This document shows positions 55,076 to 64,000 of a stretch of 64,000 bases of DNA, one piece after another. Numbering within the stretch: position 1 is the stretch's first letter; every line of letters starts with the position of its first letter. The notes beneath the pieces were generated by a model. The model saw nothing but the letters and a program-made list of their open reading frames with translations, searched no databases and had not been told where the DNA came from. The position numbers were made by a program, and so were the translations under genes. Source of the DNA: Piezodorus guildinii (Eukaryota; Arthropoda; Insecta; Hemiptera; Pentatomidae); assembly GCA_023052935.1 (NCBI GenBank), contig CM041292.1, positions 201,523,799 through 201,587,798 on the forward strand. The letters are read 5' to 3'.

Positions 55076-55397
55076 TTCATGTATAGAAAGTAATTAAATA
55101 ATAACCAGATGGGGGAAAAAAACAATAACTTAAAAAAAGTTAAGCAAGACCAGCCTTGCCGGGCTATTGGCAATCAGCTGATATGAAGAGGTGACTCAGC
55201 ATTCACTTTACACTGTAAATTATATCACAACTTACCGCTGTTTGCTCCAATAATAACTGTTGTTGTTATCCTGAAGTCTGATGATGTTTTCAAGACTGTG
55301 CTGAAGTGAAGTCCAACTGTAAAAGCAAGAAATCCGAGAGCCGACTTGAAATATGACTGCTATACTCACGCGCATGCGCAGAACTTTTGGCAAAATT

Positions 55398-55655
55398 AAC
55401 CTTTAATCTATCAATATAAATAATTAATAAGAAAATAAGAAACAAACACTTCGGATGTTATTTATGTATTAAAATTAATTCACAAATAATTAAATTCACA
55501 ATTTGTTAAATTGAATTCTACAAATTCACTAATAGTTAAATTCTTTCGTTAGCAACATTCTATAAGAGAAAGCCGATCTGGAAAAATTAAATAACGGTAG
55601 CCAATATTTTCCATTTATTAACTCTGAAATTCGATCCTGTTACCTTTTTACAATT
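55398..55655. other. AT-rich, nothing recognised
   Basis: Short AT-rich stretch without ORF or repeat match. Confidence 0.4.
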
Positions 55656-55659
55656 TTTT

Positions 55660-55895
55660 ATTTTTTTTTTTATATATTAATTTATTGAAATTTACAACTG
55701 TATTAGTAAATACATCAAGTAAATTGGCTCATAATATATATAATATACATGAAAAGACATGAAGATAATATGCCCATTGGCTACACTCCCCTAGGTAATC
55801 TACGCTAGAAGGTCTCGAGGCCATCTTCTTTTCAGACGCCTTGGAGGACTTTCAGGAATGGAAGAGTAAGCAAGGATTGAAGCAGTATCGGACAG
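55660..55895 (-). pseudogene. JB 3-prime-end fragment
   Basis: The JB 3-prime UTR (TTTATTGAAATTTACAACTG on plus) and the last codons (plus GAGGCCATCTTCTTTTCAGA) are present. The fragment loses similarity near 55890. Confidence 0.75.
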
Positions 55896-56849
55896 GTAGC
55901 CAAAAAGTGAAAAAGGTCTTCTGTTTTATTTGTATTGCACAAACTACATATATATTTTTTTGGCTTAACCATGATTCTATGAGGCGAAAGTCCTTATCGG
56001 CTCAAGTATATTAGATATGCCACATAAACTCAATACGTTTCTGTCTAAGTTTCAGTATTGATGATTTTAATAGAAGAGGATATAGTACTTTCAGTTTATG
56101 TTTGTATGAGTATGTAACTTTAATAAATTATGTTTTATACTTATATGACGAGCTGAACACTAAATGCATAATTACTATTGTATATTGACAAATTATAGTA
56201 ATTTAATTTTGTTAGCTATCATAATTACAAATTTTTGATTATAATTTAACTATATATCAGAAACAAGGGAGCCTATTTAGTACTAAGTGCGAACTTGGGC
56301 ACTCAATAGAAAACTTCTACAATTTGTCATCCTGAGTTGTAGCTTAAGCAGAGTGCCAGGGCTAATGTTCGATATTAACCACGCCTCTGAAATAGCCGTC
56401 TTCTCAATTATAATAATGGTGTTGTATGATAATTATTATCATTATGATTATAATAAAAAAATATAGAATTAGAAAATTTTTTAATATTTATTTAATGCGT
56501 TGTTATTAACAAAATAGGAGATTCATACCACCAGTTTGTTTATGTTACAGTAGGTAACGGAAATGTTTGTTAATGAACCTTAAATTTATTAACAAATTTG
56601 TATAATTCGTTATGCGTTAAATACATTTTTATATAGAATTAACATTAAAAAAAAAATCTTACTAGATCTATTTTAAAATTTTAATATTTTTTTTTCCAAA
56701 TATTATTATTTTATAAACATTATCTTCGTGAGATGTTTATTTAACAGTTAGTATATAACATACTGTTTTCACATTTTAAACATGCAATAACTTAGCCTAA
56801 GCAATTATTCGCTTTATGGACTTGGTTGCAATAACTCCTTCAAGAAATA
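55896..56849. other. AT-rich, nothing firmly recognised
   Basis: Around 55900-56095 the minus strand has short coding-like segments (PLLLKSSILKLRQKR) that could be a LINE remnant but carry no diagnostic motif. The rest is AT-rich with no feature. Confidence 0.35.
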
Positions 56850-58076
56850 GTATAAATGACATCAATGACCTTCCCAACTCTATCCACCATTGCTCCCACC
56901 ATTTGTACGCTGATGATTTCCAGATCTACCTATCCTTCTCCCCCTCTGAGACACAAGTAGCATTTTCGAAGATTCAGGAGGACCTGGATAGAATCAGTGC
57001 CTGGGGAAATCTGAATAAAATCTAGCTAAATGCCATGAAGACGCAAGCAATAGTAATAGGTTCCAATTCCCTTCTCAAATCTAATTCCAACTTTCCAAAT
57101 CTAATCCTTAATAATTACCCAATTACGTCCAGTTCCACTGTCAAAAACCTAGGTATCACCATCGACCAATCCCTCTTCTGGAAACCCCATATTGCCCAAA
57201 TCTCCCGAAAAACAATAAGTACTCTTAAATTTTGTCATCGCTCCCGTCATCTCCTTCCCCTATCCACTCGTAAGCTCTTCGTTTCCTCACTTATTTTCCC
57301 CCACTTTGACTATTGTTGTGTGGTGTATGACGGCCTCCCGGCTGTGCTTGAAGGCAGACTAAAGCGCATTATGAACATTTCCTTAAGATTTGTCTTCGGT
57401 ACTTCAAGGAGGTCTCATGTTACCCACTTATACGGTGAATTAAAGTGGCTCCTCCCCTCAACCCGCAGACAATATTTCCTTGGATCATACCTCTACCAAA
57501 CTATTAACTCCCAGCATCCTTCCTGTATCCACAGTCTCCTTCAATTTAAATCCTCAATCCACTGTCTTGAAACTAGATCGCGACAGTCTGACCTTTACCT
57601 TCCTACCCACAGAACCAAAACTTTTGATCGTTTCTTTATTGTTCGCTCTACCACACTCTGGAATTCTCTACCTATCCACATCCGCCATGCTGCCTCTTTA
57701 CCCTCATTCAAATCCCAAATTTTTCTATACATTCTGTCATCCCAAATAGACGATCAGCAAATGTGATATGATATATGACAGAAATCTACATTGAGTGAAT
57801 GAAGATTACTGTTTACCGCCCAAATTTTAATTTGATTTCGTTTGAATAAAATTTTAGTTTTTCAGAAGATATATATTTTTCATTAATTTCTTTGTTATTT
57901 TTTATGTATGGTATTTTTCTCATTGTAAATAATTGTAATTTTTTGTAAATAATAATTAATCATGATTTTTGACTGTTGGCCAGACATATTACATATTTCT
58001 ATTGTACATAACTGTTATTCTTAGGGGACCAAGTCCCAGAATACAAATCTTTCCTTTCTATTCTATTCTATTCTAT
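56850..58076 (+). pseudogene. CR1/L2-like LINE: RT C-terminal half, one nonsense codon
   Basis: The frame from 56816 to 57766 is continuous except for one TAG at 57023-57025, so damage is light. It reads INDINDLPNS, then the catalytic HLYADDFQIYLSF, ISAWGNLNKI, VKNLGITIDQSLFWKPHI, SLIFPHFDYC and a C-terminal FDRFFIVRSTTLWNSLPIHI. The LWNSLP ending is typical of CR1/L2-group LINEs. The 3-prime UTR ends in (TTCTA)n at about 58054-58075 instead of poly-A, again as in CR1-type elements. It is 5-prime-truncated just before the YADD box. Confidence 0.82.
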
Positions 58077-58328
58077 AATATAATAAATCCCCGTTCTCCA
58101 TATTTTACTCTGGAACTACTAATCATTGAATGAATATTCTATACTTCATTTGATCTGATCACCCTTCCTCCATTTTAATTTTAATATCATTTCAGAAAAA
58201 TGCTTTATTTAAGCAAAAGTGATACAACATTATCCAAATATGGTTTGCCCGTTCTACACATGGTACTTATCAATCTGATAAAAATAAAACATATTTTAAT
58301 AGTTTAGAACATTTTTTATTGCATTTTT

Positions 58329-58330
<2 letters not shown>
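58077..58330. other. AT-rich, nothing recognised
   Basis: Non-repetitive AT-rich sequence with no ORF or repeat match. Confidence 0.4.

Positions 58331-58415
<85 letters not shown>
58331..58415. repeat. (AT)n microsatellite beside mariner M3
   Basis: An alternating AT tract of about 80 bases with one G interruption. The mariner inserted at its right edge, at a TA. Confidence 0.92.
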
Positions 58416-58418
<3 letters not shown>

Positions 58419-59232
58419 GGTTGTGTCACATGAAATGTCCGTTTTCAAGGTAAAGGATTTTTATTAAAAATACGATATAAAAACAAGATAATTTTATTCC
58501 AAGTATTTATCTTGTTTTACTACACATTTTCCCAACGTGACACCAACTTTTTTATCCCCGAACTGAAAAACACTGAGCTTTGAAGTGAAACAAAATCTGA
58601 AAACGTACTTTTCACTTGATCATCATTTTCAAAAGGTTTTCCTTTGACGGAGTTGTATAAATTCCTGAAAAGGTGATAATCTGTTGGAGACAAGTCGGGA
58701 GAATATGGTGGGTGCGGAAGAACTTCGTAGCCCAGTTTTTTCAATTTTCGCACGGTATGTTTTTGAAAATGGGGTCTTGCTGCCGCTCAGTGAGATCATG
58801 AGGTACCCATGTATCGAGCCTTTTTTTCTTTCCCAATACACTTCAAATGCCTGGAAACGGTAGATTCACTTGCATTTAGTAGTTCCTTCTACTGTATGTT
58901 TGAGGACATCGTTGTCTATTACGGACGGTGGTCTTCCTCGAGGCAAGTTTTCCAAGTCGGTATCCCCAGGTGAAATCTTAGCAAACCAACGGCGAATGGC
59001 CGAGTTTAAACTCGTACAAAAATATTACTCGAAAATCGCGTGTTTCCATGTTCATATTTGGAGGTATACTAAAAAGAGCGTAATTGATTGGGTAGCTAAT
59101 GTTTATAATACAAAGGTAGAGGATTAGTAACTGTTTACTTCAAATGTGTAAACATTCGGAAGAAGAGACCTGCAAAATCCTTTATATATTTCAGAAACTA
59201 TAAAAACGGACATTTCATGTAAAACAACCCAA
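58416..59232 (-). mobile_element. mariner M3, internally deleted
   Basis: TIRs TTGGGTTGTGTCACATGAAA (left) and its complement ending at 59232 are flanked by TA at 58414-58415 and 59233-59234. The minus strand shows the transposase C-terminus (KKLGYEVLPHPPYSPDLSPT, DYHLFRNLYNSVKGK, SGIKKLVSRWENV) with the third catalytic Asp. The first and second catalytic Asp are in the deleted middle. Length is about 817 bp. The N-terminal half is partly deleted and frameshifted. Confidence 0.9.
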
Positions 59233-59234
59233 TA

Positions 59235-59764
59235 TATTTACAGATTTTAAATAGCCGTTAAAGAAAAGGAAGCATTACCTATTAAAAGCGAAGACTAATA
59301 TTGCTGACCCATTGAGGATCCTATAAAAAATATGCGGAGGAAGTGACGAGTTTATACTGAGAGTCCTCAGGAGCTATTTATAAGATAGCTCCCTTTGATA
59401 TAATTAAATATTTATAATATTATTAGATCGCCTCCTTCCCTAGAACGCTACGGGCTGATGACGTACACTTCCGTCGGAACTAATTTAAGAGGCGCTGCCA
59501 GCAGTGTTGGCTGATTTGTCCTAACAAGATACCACCTGTAGATTAAATACCTCAGTAGTGATAACAAAGGTTACAATATTTGTATATATGGTTAGTACTA
59601 TATTAACGATACACAGTACTTGACGTTTTAAAAATGTAAATATATGAAATCAGAGACACTACTCACAGTGCGAGCAAGCTGGTTCACTGATGCGCAGTGG
59701 GAAAAAAAAGAAGACAAAATTCTATAACATTTTGAGTTAAAACAAATTAAGATAAATGAAAAGT
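59235..59764. other. No gene seen
   Basis: A GC-richer patch at about 59425-59520 (GATCGCCTCCTTCCCTAGAA, GGCGCTGCCAGCAGTGTTGG) has no ORF or repeat partner. Confidence 0.4.
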
Positions 59765-60005
59765 TATTTTTTTCAGTATGGGATACCATATACTTGCGAG
59801 AATAAAAAGGATGAGATCAGGGCCAGAATATTAAGGGTGTCAGTTAAGTGAAACGCCTTAAGAGGAAGGGACATTTGGAGCGGAACAGTTAGTTCTGCCT
59901 CTACATGTTCAAAATGAATTGGGTTAAGGATATCATAATCACAATTAAACATTCTGGAAAGGTGTTCTTCGAATGTTTGAGATTTGTCCTCAAGAAATAG
60001 ATGGT
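59765..60005 (-). pseudogene. JB-like internal RT fragment
   Basis: The minus strand, with one or two frame changes, reads DKSQTFEEHLS, NPIHFEHVEAELTVPLQMSL and LKAFHL. This matches the segment of JB ORF2 between the endonuclease and RT (EKSQLFGEHLSKTF, VEAELTVPLQMTL). Both ends are truncated, so it is not a normal 5-prime-truncated insertion. Confidence 0.65.
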
Positions 60006-60034
60006 TAAAGCATCAAAAAAAAAAAAAAATTTTT

Positions 60035-61022
60035 TCATTTTAAACATATTTATTGATATTTACAACTGTATACAAAATACATCAAGTAAATGTGATGGAC
60101 ATATGGTAAATTGACATGAAATACATGTAGAGACACCACCCATTGGCAGCACTCTAAATATATCCTAAACTAGAAGATCTCGGGGCCATCTTCTTTTCAG
60201 ACGCCTCGGAGGGTTATCAGGAATTGAGCAGGAAACAGAATGGAAAACAGTGGATTAGAGTGGGAATAGAGTTTTTCATGGAATGAATGATACCTGGTTC
60301 GGGCTAAATCAGTAACATATGCAACATTAAGGTCTTTATGGATAAGTTTATTCGTGACAAAATATGGAGCATTGAGGATTTTACGAAGGATTTTGGATTG
60401 TAAGGATTGGATACGAGAGGAATTCGATGGTTTAGTAGACCCCCATAGCTCTACTCCGTTAGTCCAGATAGGCCTTATGATGGTCATGTAGATGAGTTTT
60501 TTGTAGTTAAGAGGAAGCTTTGAGCGTTTGTCTAGTAAGTGTTGAAGTAACCGAAAACGGCGAGCAGTTTCTTGTCGTTTTAGTCTAGTGTGGGGATTCC
60601 ATGTTAGACGTTTGTCAAGTAGAAGTCCTAGGTAGCGGATCTGTTCAACCGGAACAAGCGGAATATTATTAAAGGATACTGTAGGGCAGGATGTCATAGG
60701 TTTACGACAAATGGTAAAGGTTAATTGGTGGGATTTGTTGGAATTTATTTTAATTCGCCAATTCTGACACCATACTTCAAGGCCTCTGATGTGGGATTTT
60801 TTGAGAAGCAGCAGTTGGATCGTTATTGACTGATAACACACAAGTGTCATCGGCATAGGTAGAAAGGAAAGTGTCAGGATGGGTTGGGACATCAGCTGTA
60901 TAGACTGTATAAAGAAGGGGTCCTAGGATGCTGCCTTGAGGAACACCAGCAGACTGAGAAAAGGAGAAAGTGTAGGAACCATTGTGATTTATTATAAAGG
61001 ATCTATTACTGAGGTATGACTA
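60035..61022 (-). pseudogene. JB LINE, 5-prime-truncated copy
   Basis: The minus strand encodes SFSQSAGVPQGSILGPLLYT, STYADDTCVLSVNNDPTAAS and the RT thumb to a C-terminus decayed near 60197 (LKR region), followed by the JB 3-prime UTR and an A/T-rich tail at 60015-60035. A frame change near 60780 separates the YADD part from the thumb. Confidence 0.82.
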
Positions 61023-61355
61023 TATGGAATAAATTAATAACATAAAAACTCCTGCAATATACTCTTAGCTGAAGCCAACCTTTATGGGTTCAATTTTTTT
61101 CATAGAACTATTTTTAATAGTTTCCCTCCAGGCTCAAATAAACTAATATCTTGTCAAAAACTTGCAAGATAAGGATTAAGAAGAAAAGCATAAGGGCTAG
61201 GTTGCACTCTGACTAAAGTTTTCATAAACCCTTAGTTTGACCCTATTTTCTAATGACATTCTCTGAGCCTCTCTCACTTTTATCTTGGTTTTGTTCAAGT
61301 TTCTGAAAAGAAGGATAATAAAATAAATGTTGCTAGGCTACACTTTCGGAAAGAT
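61023..61355. other. No gene seen
   Basis: Non-repetitive sequence without ORF, TIR or repeat match. Confidence 0.4.
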
Positions 61356-61356
61356 A

Positions 61357-62038
61357 TTACAGTTATTAATCCTCTACCTTTTTTATTATAAACATTAGCT
61401 TCCCAATCAATTACCTACTTTTTAGTATAACTCCAAATATGAACATGAAAAAATATTTGAAAGCGATTTTCGAGTAATATTTTTGTACGACCTCCGTCCG
61501 CATTAGACAACGATGTCCTCAAACATACAGTAGAAGGTAACCCCTACCAAACAGTTAAAGGACTCTCAGCACAACTAAATTCAAGTGCATCTACCGTTTT
61601 CAGACATTTAAAGTGTATTGGGAAATTAAAAAAGCTCGATACATGGGTACCTCATGATCTTACTGAGCGGCAGCAAGACCCCATTTTTCAAAACATACCG
61701 TGCGAAAATTGAAAGAACTGGGCTACGAAGATCTTCCGCACCCACCATATTCTCCCGACTTGTCTCCAACAGATTACCACCTGTTCAGGAATTTAGACAA
61801 CTTCTTCAAAGGAAAACTTTTTGAAAATGATGATCAAGTGAATAGTGCGTTTTCAGATTTTGTTTAACTTTAAAGCTCAGAGTTTTTCAGTTCGGGGATA
61901 AAAAAGTTGGTGTCACGTTGGGAAAAATGTGTAGAAAGAGAAGGTAAATACTTGGAATAAAATTATCTTGTTTTTATATCTTATTTTTAATAAAAATCCT
62001 TTACCTTGGAAACGGACATTTCATGTGACACAGCCCAA
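61357..62038 (+). mobile_element. mariner M4, left TIR missing
   Basis: The right TIR (complement of TTGGGCTGTGTCACATGAAA) ends at 62038 next to TA. The plus strand carries N-terminal shreds, then a segment like LNSSASTVFRHLKCIGKLKK and WVPHDLTERQQD. After the same internal deletion as in M1 and M3 it gives HPPYSPDLSPTDYHLFRNLD, NFFKGKLFENDDQV, two stops, and SGIKKLVSRWEKCVEREGKY. The left TIR and about 90 bases of the 5-prime end are missing. Confidence 0.85.
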
Positions 62039-62040
62039 TA

Positions 62041-62814
62041 CCATCTAGCTTGTGAAATATGAACATTATAGTGGAATTCTTAGATTTTTCCAATGCATTC
62101 CAAATGCATAACTTAGAATATAATTAGATTGATTATAGTAGACTTGAAATTAGTTAAATATGTTTTCTTCTTTTTAATTTCATATAACTGTTAATAAAAT
62201 TAAATTATTTAGGGTTAAAAAAATCGTAAGAGTACTTTCAGACTATTTAAATGGAAGAATGGTTTCATGACCTGAACGCCTATTTCATATGACGAGTTTA
62301 ATCGAAATCTGTTGAGAAAATTATAAACAGACGTAAATGCCTAAGTATAAAGTAACACTTCCAGTAAGTCAATTAAGTTAAAACCAGGTTGGTACAACAT
62401 CCATTGGTGTTGTCCGGGAGCAATGTGTACCTCGTATCAACGCTGATAAAGAAGACTTGACAGCGGTATTATTTTATCAAAAATATGATCAAGTTTATCA
62501 GTTTCGATGGTACCAACTTCCTGAAGCTGTAAGATGTCCGTAGTAGCATCATACGAAATGGTCTTCTATTATAGATAATCAGCGATATCTCTTTAGCTAT
62601 TTACTGATTATTAAGTTTCTAAATATCTCTATTAACATACTTTTATAAGCTAAAAGAAATATTCTCTAAAAATTAATACTTATATGATAACCCTGACCAG
62701 GCTTAGGAAAAAATGTAGTTCACAATTTTAATGCACGGGTCATTCATTATATCACAAAACTTAAGTAGTAAATTGATTTTCATGGGAACACCTTAATGTA
62801 TTCTATTCGAGGAA
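62041..62814. other. No gene seen
   Basis: AT-rich, unassigned. A short GC-richer part (62385-62500) has no ORF or repeat partner. Confidence 0.4.
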
Positions 62815-63490
62815 AAAAAATATGGTGCACGCAAATCACTTACCTCGGTTGAATAAATCAATTAAAAAACAAAGACAGTGAAATGGGAGTATAACAAATT
62901 TATGGAATAATATCGGATTTCTTTCTGTGCATAATCTCAGATAAAAAAATACAGTAATATAGACATATAATATATCGTTGGGAATAGAAAGAATACTATC
63001 TTATACCCACAGTTACAAAAGGTAATACAAAGTGACAAATAGGAAATACATTTATTACTGATTATCAGTTTAATAATAATAATAATAGGCTTACTGATGC
63101 TGATACCACCAAATACCAACTTTCTCGGAATCCGTTCCTCAACGAGCCCAACAACTTTACTCGCCCATTTGAGTCTCCGCGATGCTATCAGCGCAATTAT
63201 ATTCACAGGGTACAAGCTCCGCAATTCCGCGTTTTTCAACCTTCTAAACTCTCCAGTGGCCTCATCTCTCTTCGTACCAAATAATTAAGAATTTAATATA
63301 GTTATATTAACAATTAGATATATTATATTAGGTTAACAATTCTTTTGTGAAATTATGACCTCATTAGATTACCAATTTAATATAGTTATATTACTTAATC
63401 TAAATAATATGCTTCCAACGAAAATAAATACACGTTTTATTAAAATTGATTTGAAATATTTATCAAATATAAGTAAATTTAATAGTTTTT
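62815..63490 (-). mobile_element. E-repeat copy 10, diverged, interrupted by family D
   Basis: The complement of the E right end (GGTGCACGCAAATCACTTAC) starts the copy. Internal blocks such as ATAATATATCGTTGGGAATA and TTATTACTGATTATCAGTTT follow. A family D fragment interrupts at 63076-63291, after which TTTAATATAGTTATATTA continues the E-like sequence. Decay is heavy and the left end was not found. Confidence 0.5.
63076..63291 (-). pseudogene. Family D RTE-like LINE fragment, short
   Basis: Minus-strand tail MKNAELRSLYPVNIIALIAS with RRLKWASKVVGLVEERIPRK, ending in (ATT)n at 63071-63085. A probable 7-bp duplication TTTAATA lies at 63069-63075 and 63292-63298. Part of the usual 3-prime sequence is deleted. 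Confidence 0.7.
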
Positions 63491-63505
63491 AAATTGATCA
63501 TATAT

Positions 63506-63800
63506 CCGGGGGAGCGGCGTGGTCTAGTGGGTAGGGCGCTAGTCAACTATGCTCTTAGTCCTGGGTTCGAATCCCGGCTGTGGCGGAATATTATTTATTC
63601 TGTTATTTCGGCCGGGGAGGGGGGGTGATCCTGGGGTATGGAGACCCTCCTGGAGCACACCCAGCATCAATCAAGTGGGTACCCAAAAATGGGGAAAAAA
63701 CCTGGCGGCTCAGTATAATCTCGGCCTAATCTGCTCATTGCACGGCCATTTGCCTAGAAACAGTACAAAGCTGTATATGTACTGAGCCAAAATCTCTTCA
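63506..63800 (+). mobile_element. SINE S2 with intact tRNA-like head
   Basis: The head has an A box (TGGTCTAGTGGGTAGG at 63520-63535) and a perfect B box (GGTTCGAATCC within 63563-63575), spaced as in tRNA genes. The head cannot be folded into a convincing complete tRNA with a clear anticodon arm. It runs straight into a body (AAGTGGGTACCCAAAAATGG, TCATTGCACGGCCATTTG) repeated at 27074, 32496 and 43640. It is therefore a SINE rather than a tRNA gene. Confidence 0.75.
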
Positions 63801-63844
63801 TGGGTAGTAGTGGTACATGTTTTTTTGTTTTTTTAATTGATTTT

Positions 63845-63885
63845 TACAGTCTAAGTGAAAGTCGTATGTTGTCCGCACTATATTT
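63845..63885 (+). mobile_element. E-repeat right-terminal fragment
   Basis: TCTAAGTGAAAGTCGTATGT then GTCCGCACTATATTTTTTT matches the right end of E in plus orientation. With the minus-strand right end at 62815 it forms a right-to-right inverted pair. Confidence 0.65.
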
Positions 63886-63935
63886 TTTTCATTTTAATTC
63901 GACTATCTGCACTAGCAAGCCTTCGTTATTCGGAC

Positions 63936-64000
63936 TCAGGTGTACTTACTCCGTCCATATCGGTGTTATGATGGTCATATAAATGAGTCTTTTGTAATTA
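63936..64000 (-). pseudogene. JB LINE fragment running off the window
   Basis: CTCCGTCCATATCGGTGTTA then GATGGTCATATAAATGAGTC and TTTTGTAATTA match JB ORF2 thumb sequence on the minus strand (compare 60455-60510). The copy continues beyond the window, and its other end is not visible. Confidence 0.65.

Larger units (their letters stand above)
50600..55386 (-). mobile_element. JC, full-length jockey-type non-LTR retrotransposon with both ORFs open
   Basis: On the minus strand the element has a 5-prime UTR of about 310 bases, ORF1, ORF2, a 3-prime UTR of about 490 bases and a (TAAAA)n-like A-rich tail at 50600-50635. TTGGCAAAATT flanks it exactly at 50589-50599 and 55387-55397. Its 5-prime start is AAGTTCTGCGCATGCGCG. 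Perfect duplications, an intact tail and two undamaged ORFs indicate a young insertion that may be able to encode its own mobilisation. Confidence 0.95.

Noticed and set aside
57480..57749. 89-codon plus-strand ORF
   Set aside because: It overlaps the CR1-like RT frame, which has clear motifs; this one has none.
63506..63590. Possible tRNA gene
   Set aside because: A and B boxes are good, but no convincing anticodon arm and acceptor pairing was found. The sequence runs into a body repeated elsewhere without the head, so it is the head of SINE S2.

Overview
The window looks like a transposon-dominated stretch of an arthropod, most likely insect, nuclear genome. It is AT-rich, full of (AT)n, (CA)n and A/T homopolymer microsatellites, and carries jockey, R1, RTE-like, CR1-like, RNase H-bearing and Penelope-type retroelements, mariner and other TA-flanked DNA transposons, and two tRNA-derived SINE families. 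I found no exon of a host protein gene, no rRNA and no convincing free-standing tRNA gene. Nearly all recognisable coding sequence belongs to mobile elements. Clade names rest on motifs read by eye; the species cannot be named from this.

Three jockey-type families dominate, called here JA, JB and JC. JA is present full length on the minus strand (15132-19562): its ORF2 is intact and its ORF1 has one frameshift. JB has one full-length but frameshifted copy on the plus strand (44054-49236) and about ten truncated copies scattered through the window. JC is full length on the minus strand (50600-55386), has both ORFs open and an exact 11-bp target duplication, and is the best candidate for a recently active element. 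Each full-length copy encodes a zinc-knuckle RNA-binding ORF1 protein and an ORF2 with APE endonuclease followed by reverse transcriptase. These two proteins would act together in target-primed reverse transcription.

A second major component is an interspersed repeat, called the E-repeat, of about 0.7-1.1 kb with at least ten copies. It starts with a palindrome built on ACTTTCACTTAC, carries a (GT)n tract, and ends in GTAAGTGAAAGT plus a GC-rich tail. It has no coding capacity, and its architecture recalls Helentron-associated (DINE-1-like) elements. Many other insertions lie inside E copies, so it is an old substrate.

Layout: 1-520 diverged tandem and inverted repeats; 935-5760 RNase H LINE remnants and a JB copy carrying a SINE; 5973-6808 mariner; 7255-7760 possible R1-type 5-prime end; 7992-13745 E-repeats and repeat X; 14643-20993 JB pieces, JA and a TA-flanked TIR element; 21072-25000 E, SINE and RTE-like fragments; 25000-27070 AT-rich with nothing recognised; 27074-31663 SINE body, E, a LINE RT remnant and a hammerhead motif; 32496-36440 SINE body, then a four-element nest (E, RTE-like, R1, mariner) and a second hammerhead motif; 37352-43785 SINE, RTE-like, JB and an RNase H LINE inside E; 44054-55386 JB and JC full-length elements; 55660-64000 JB pieces, a CR1-like LINE, two deleted mariners, E and a tRNA-headed SINE.
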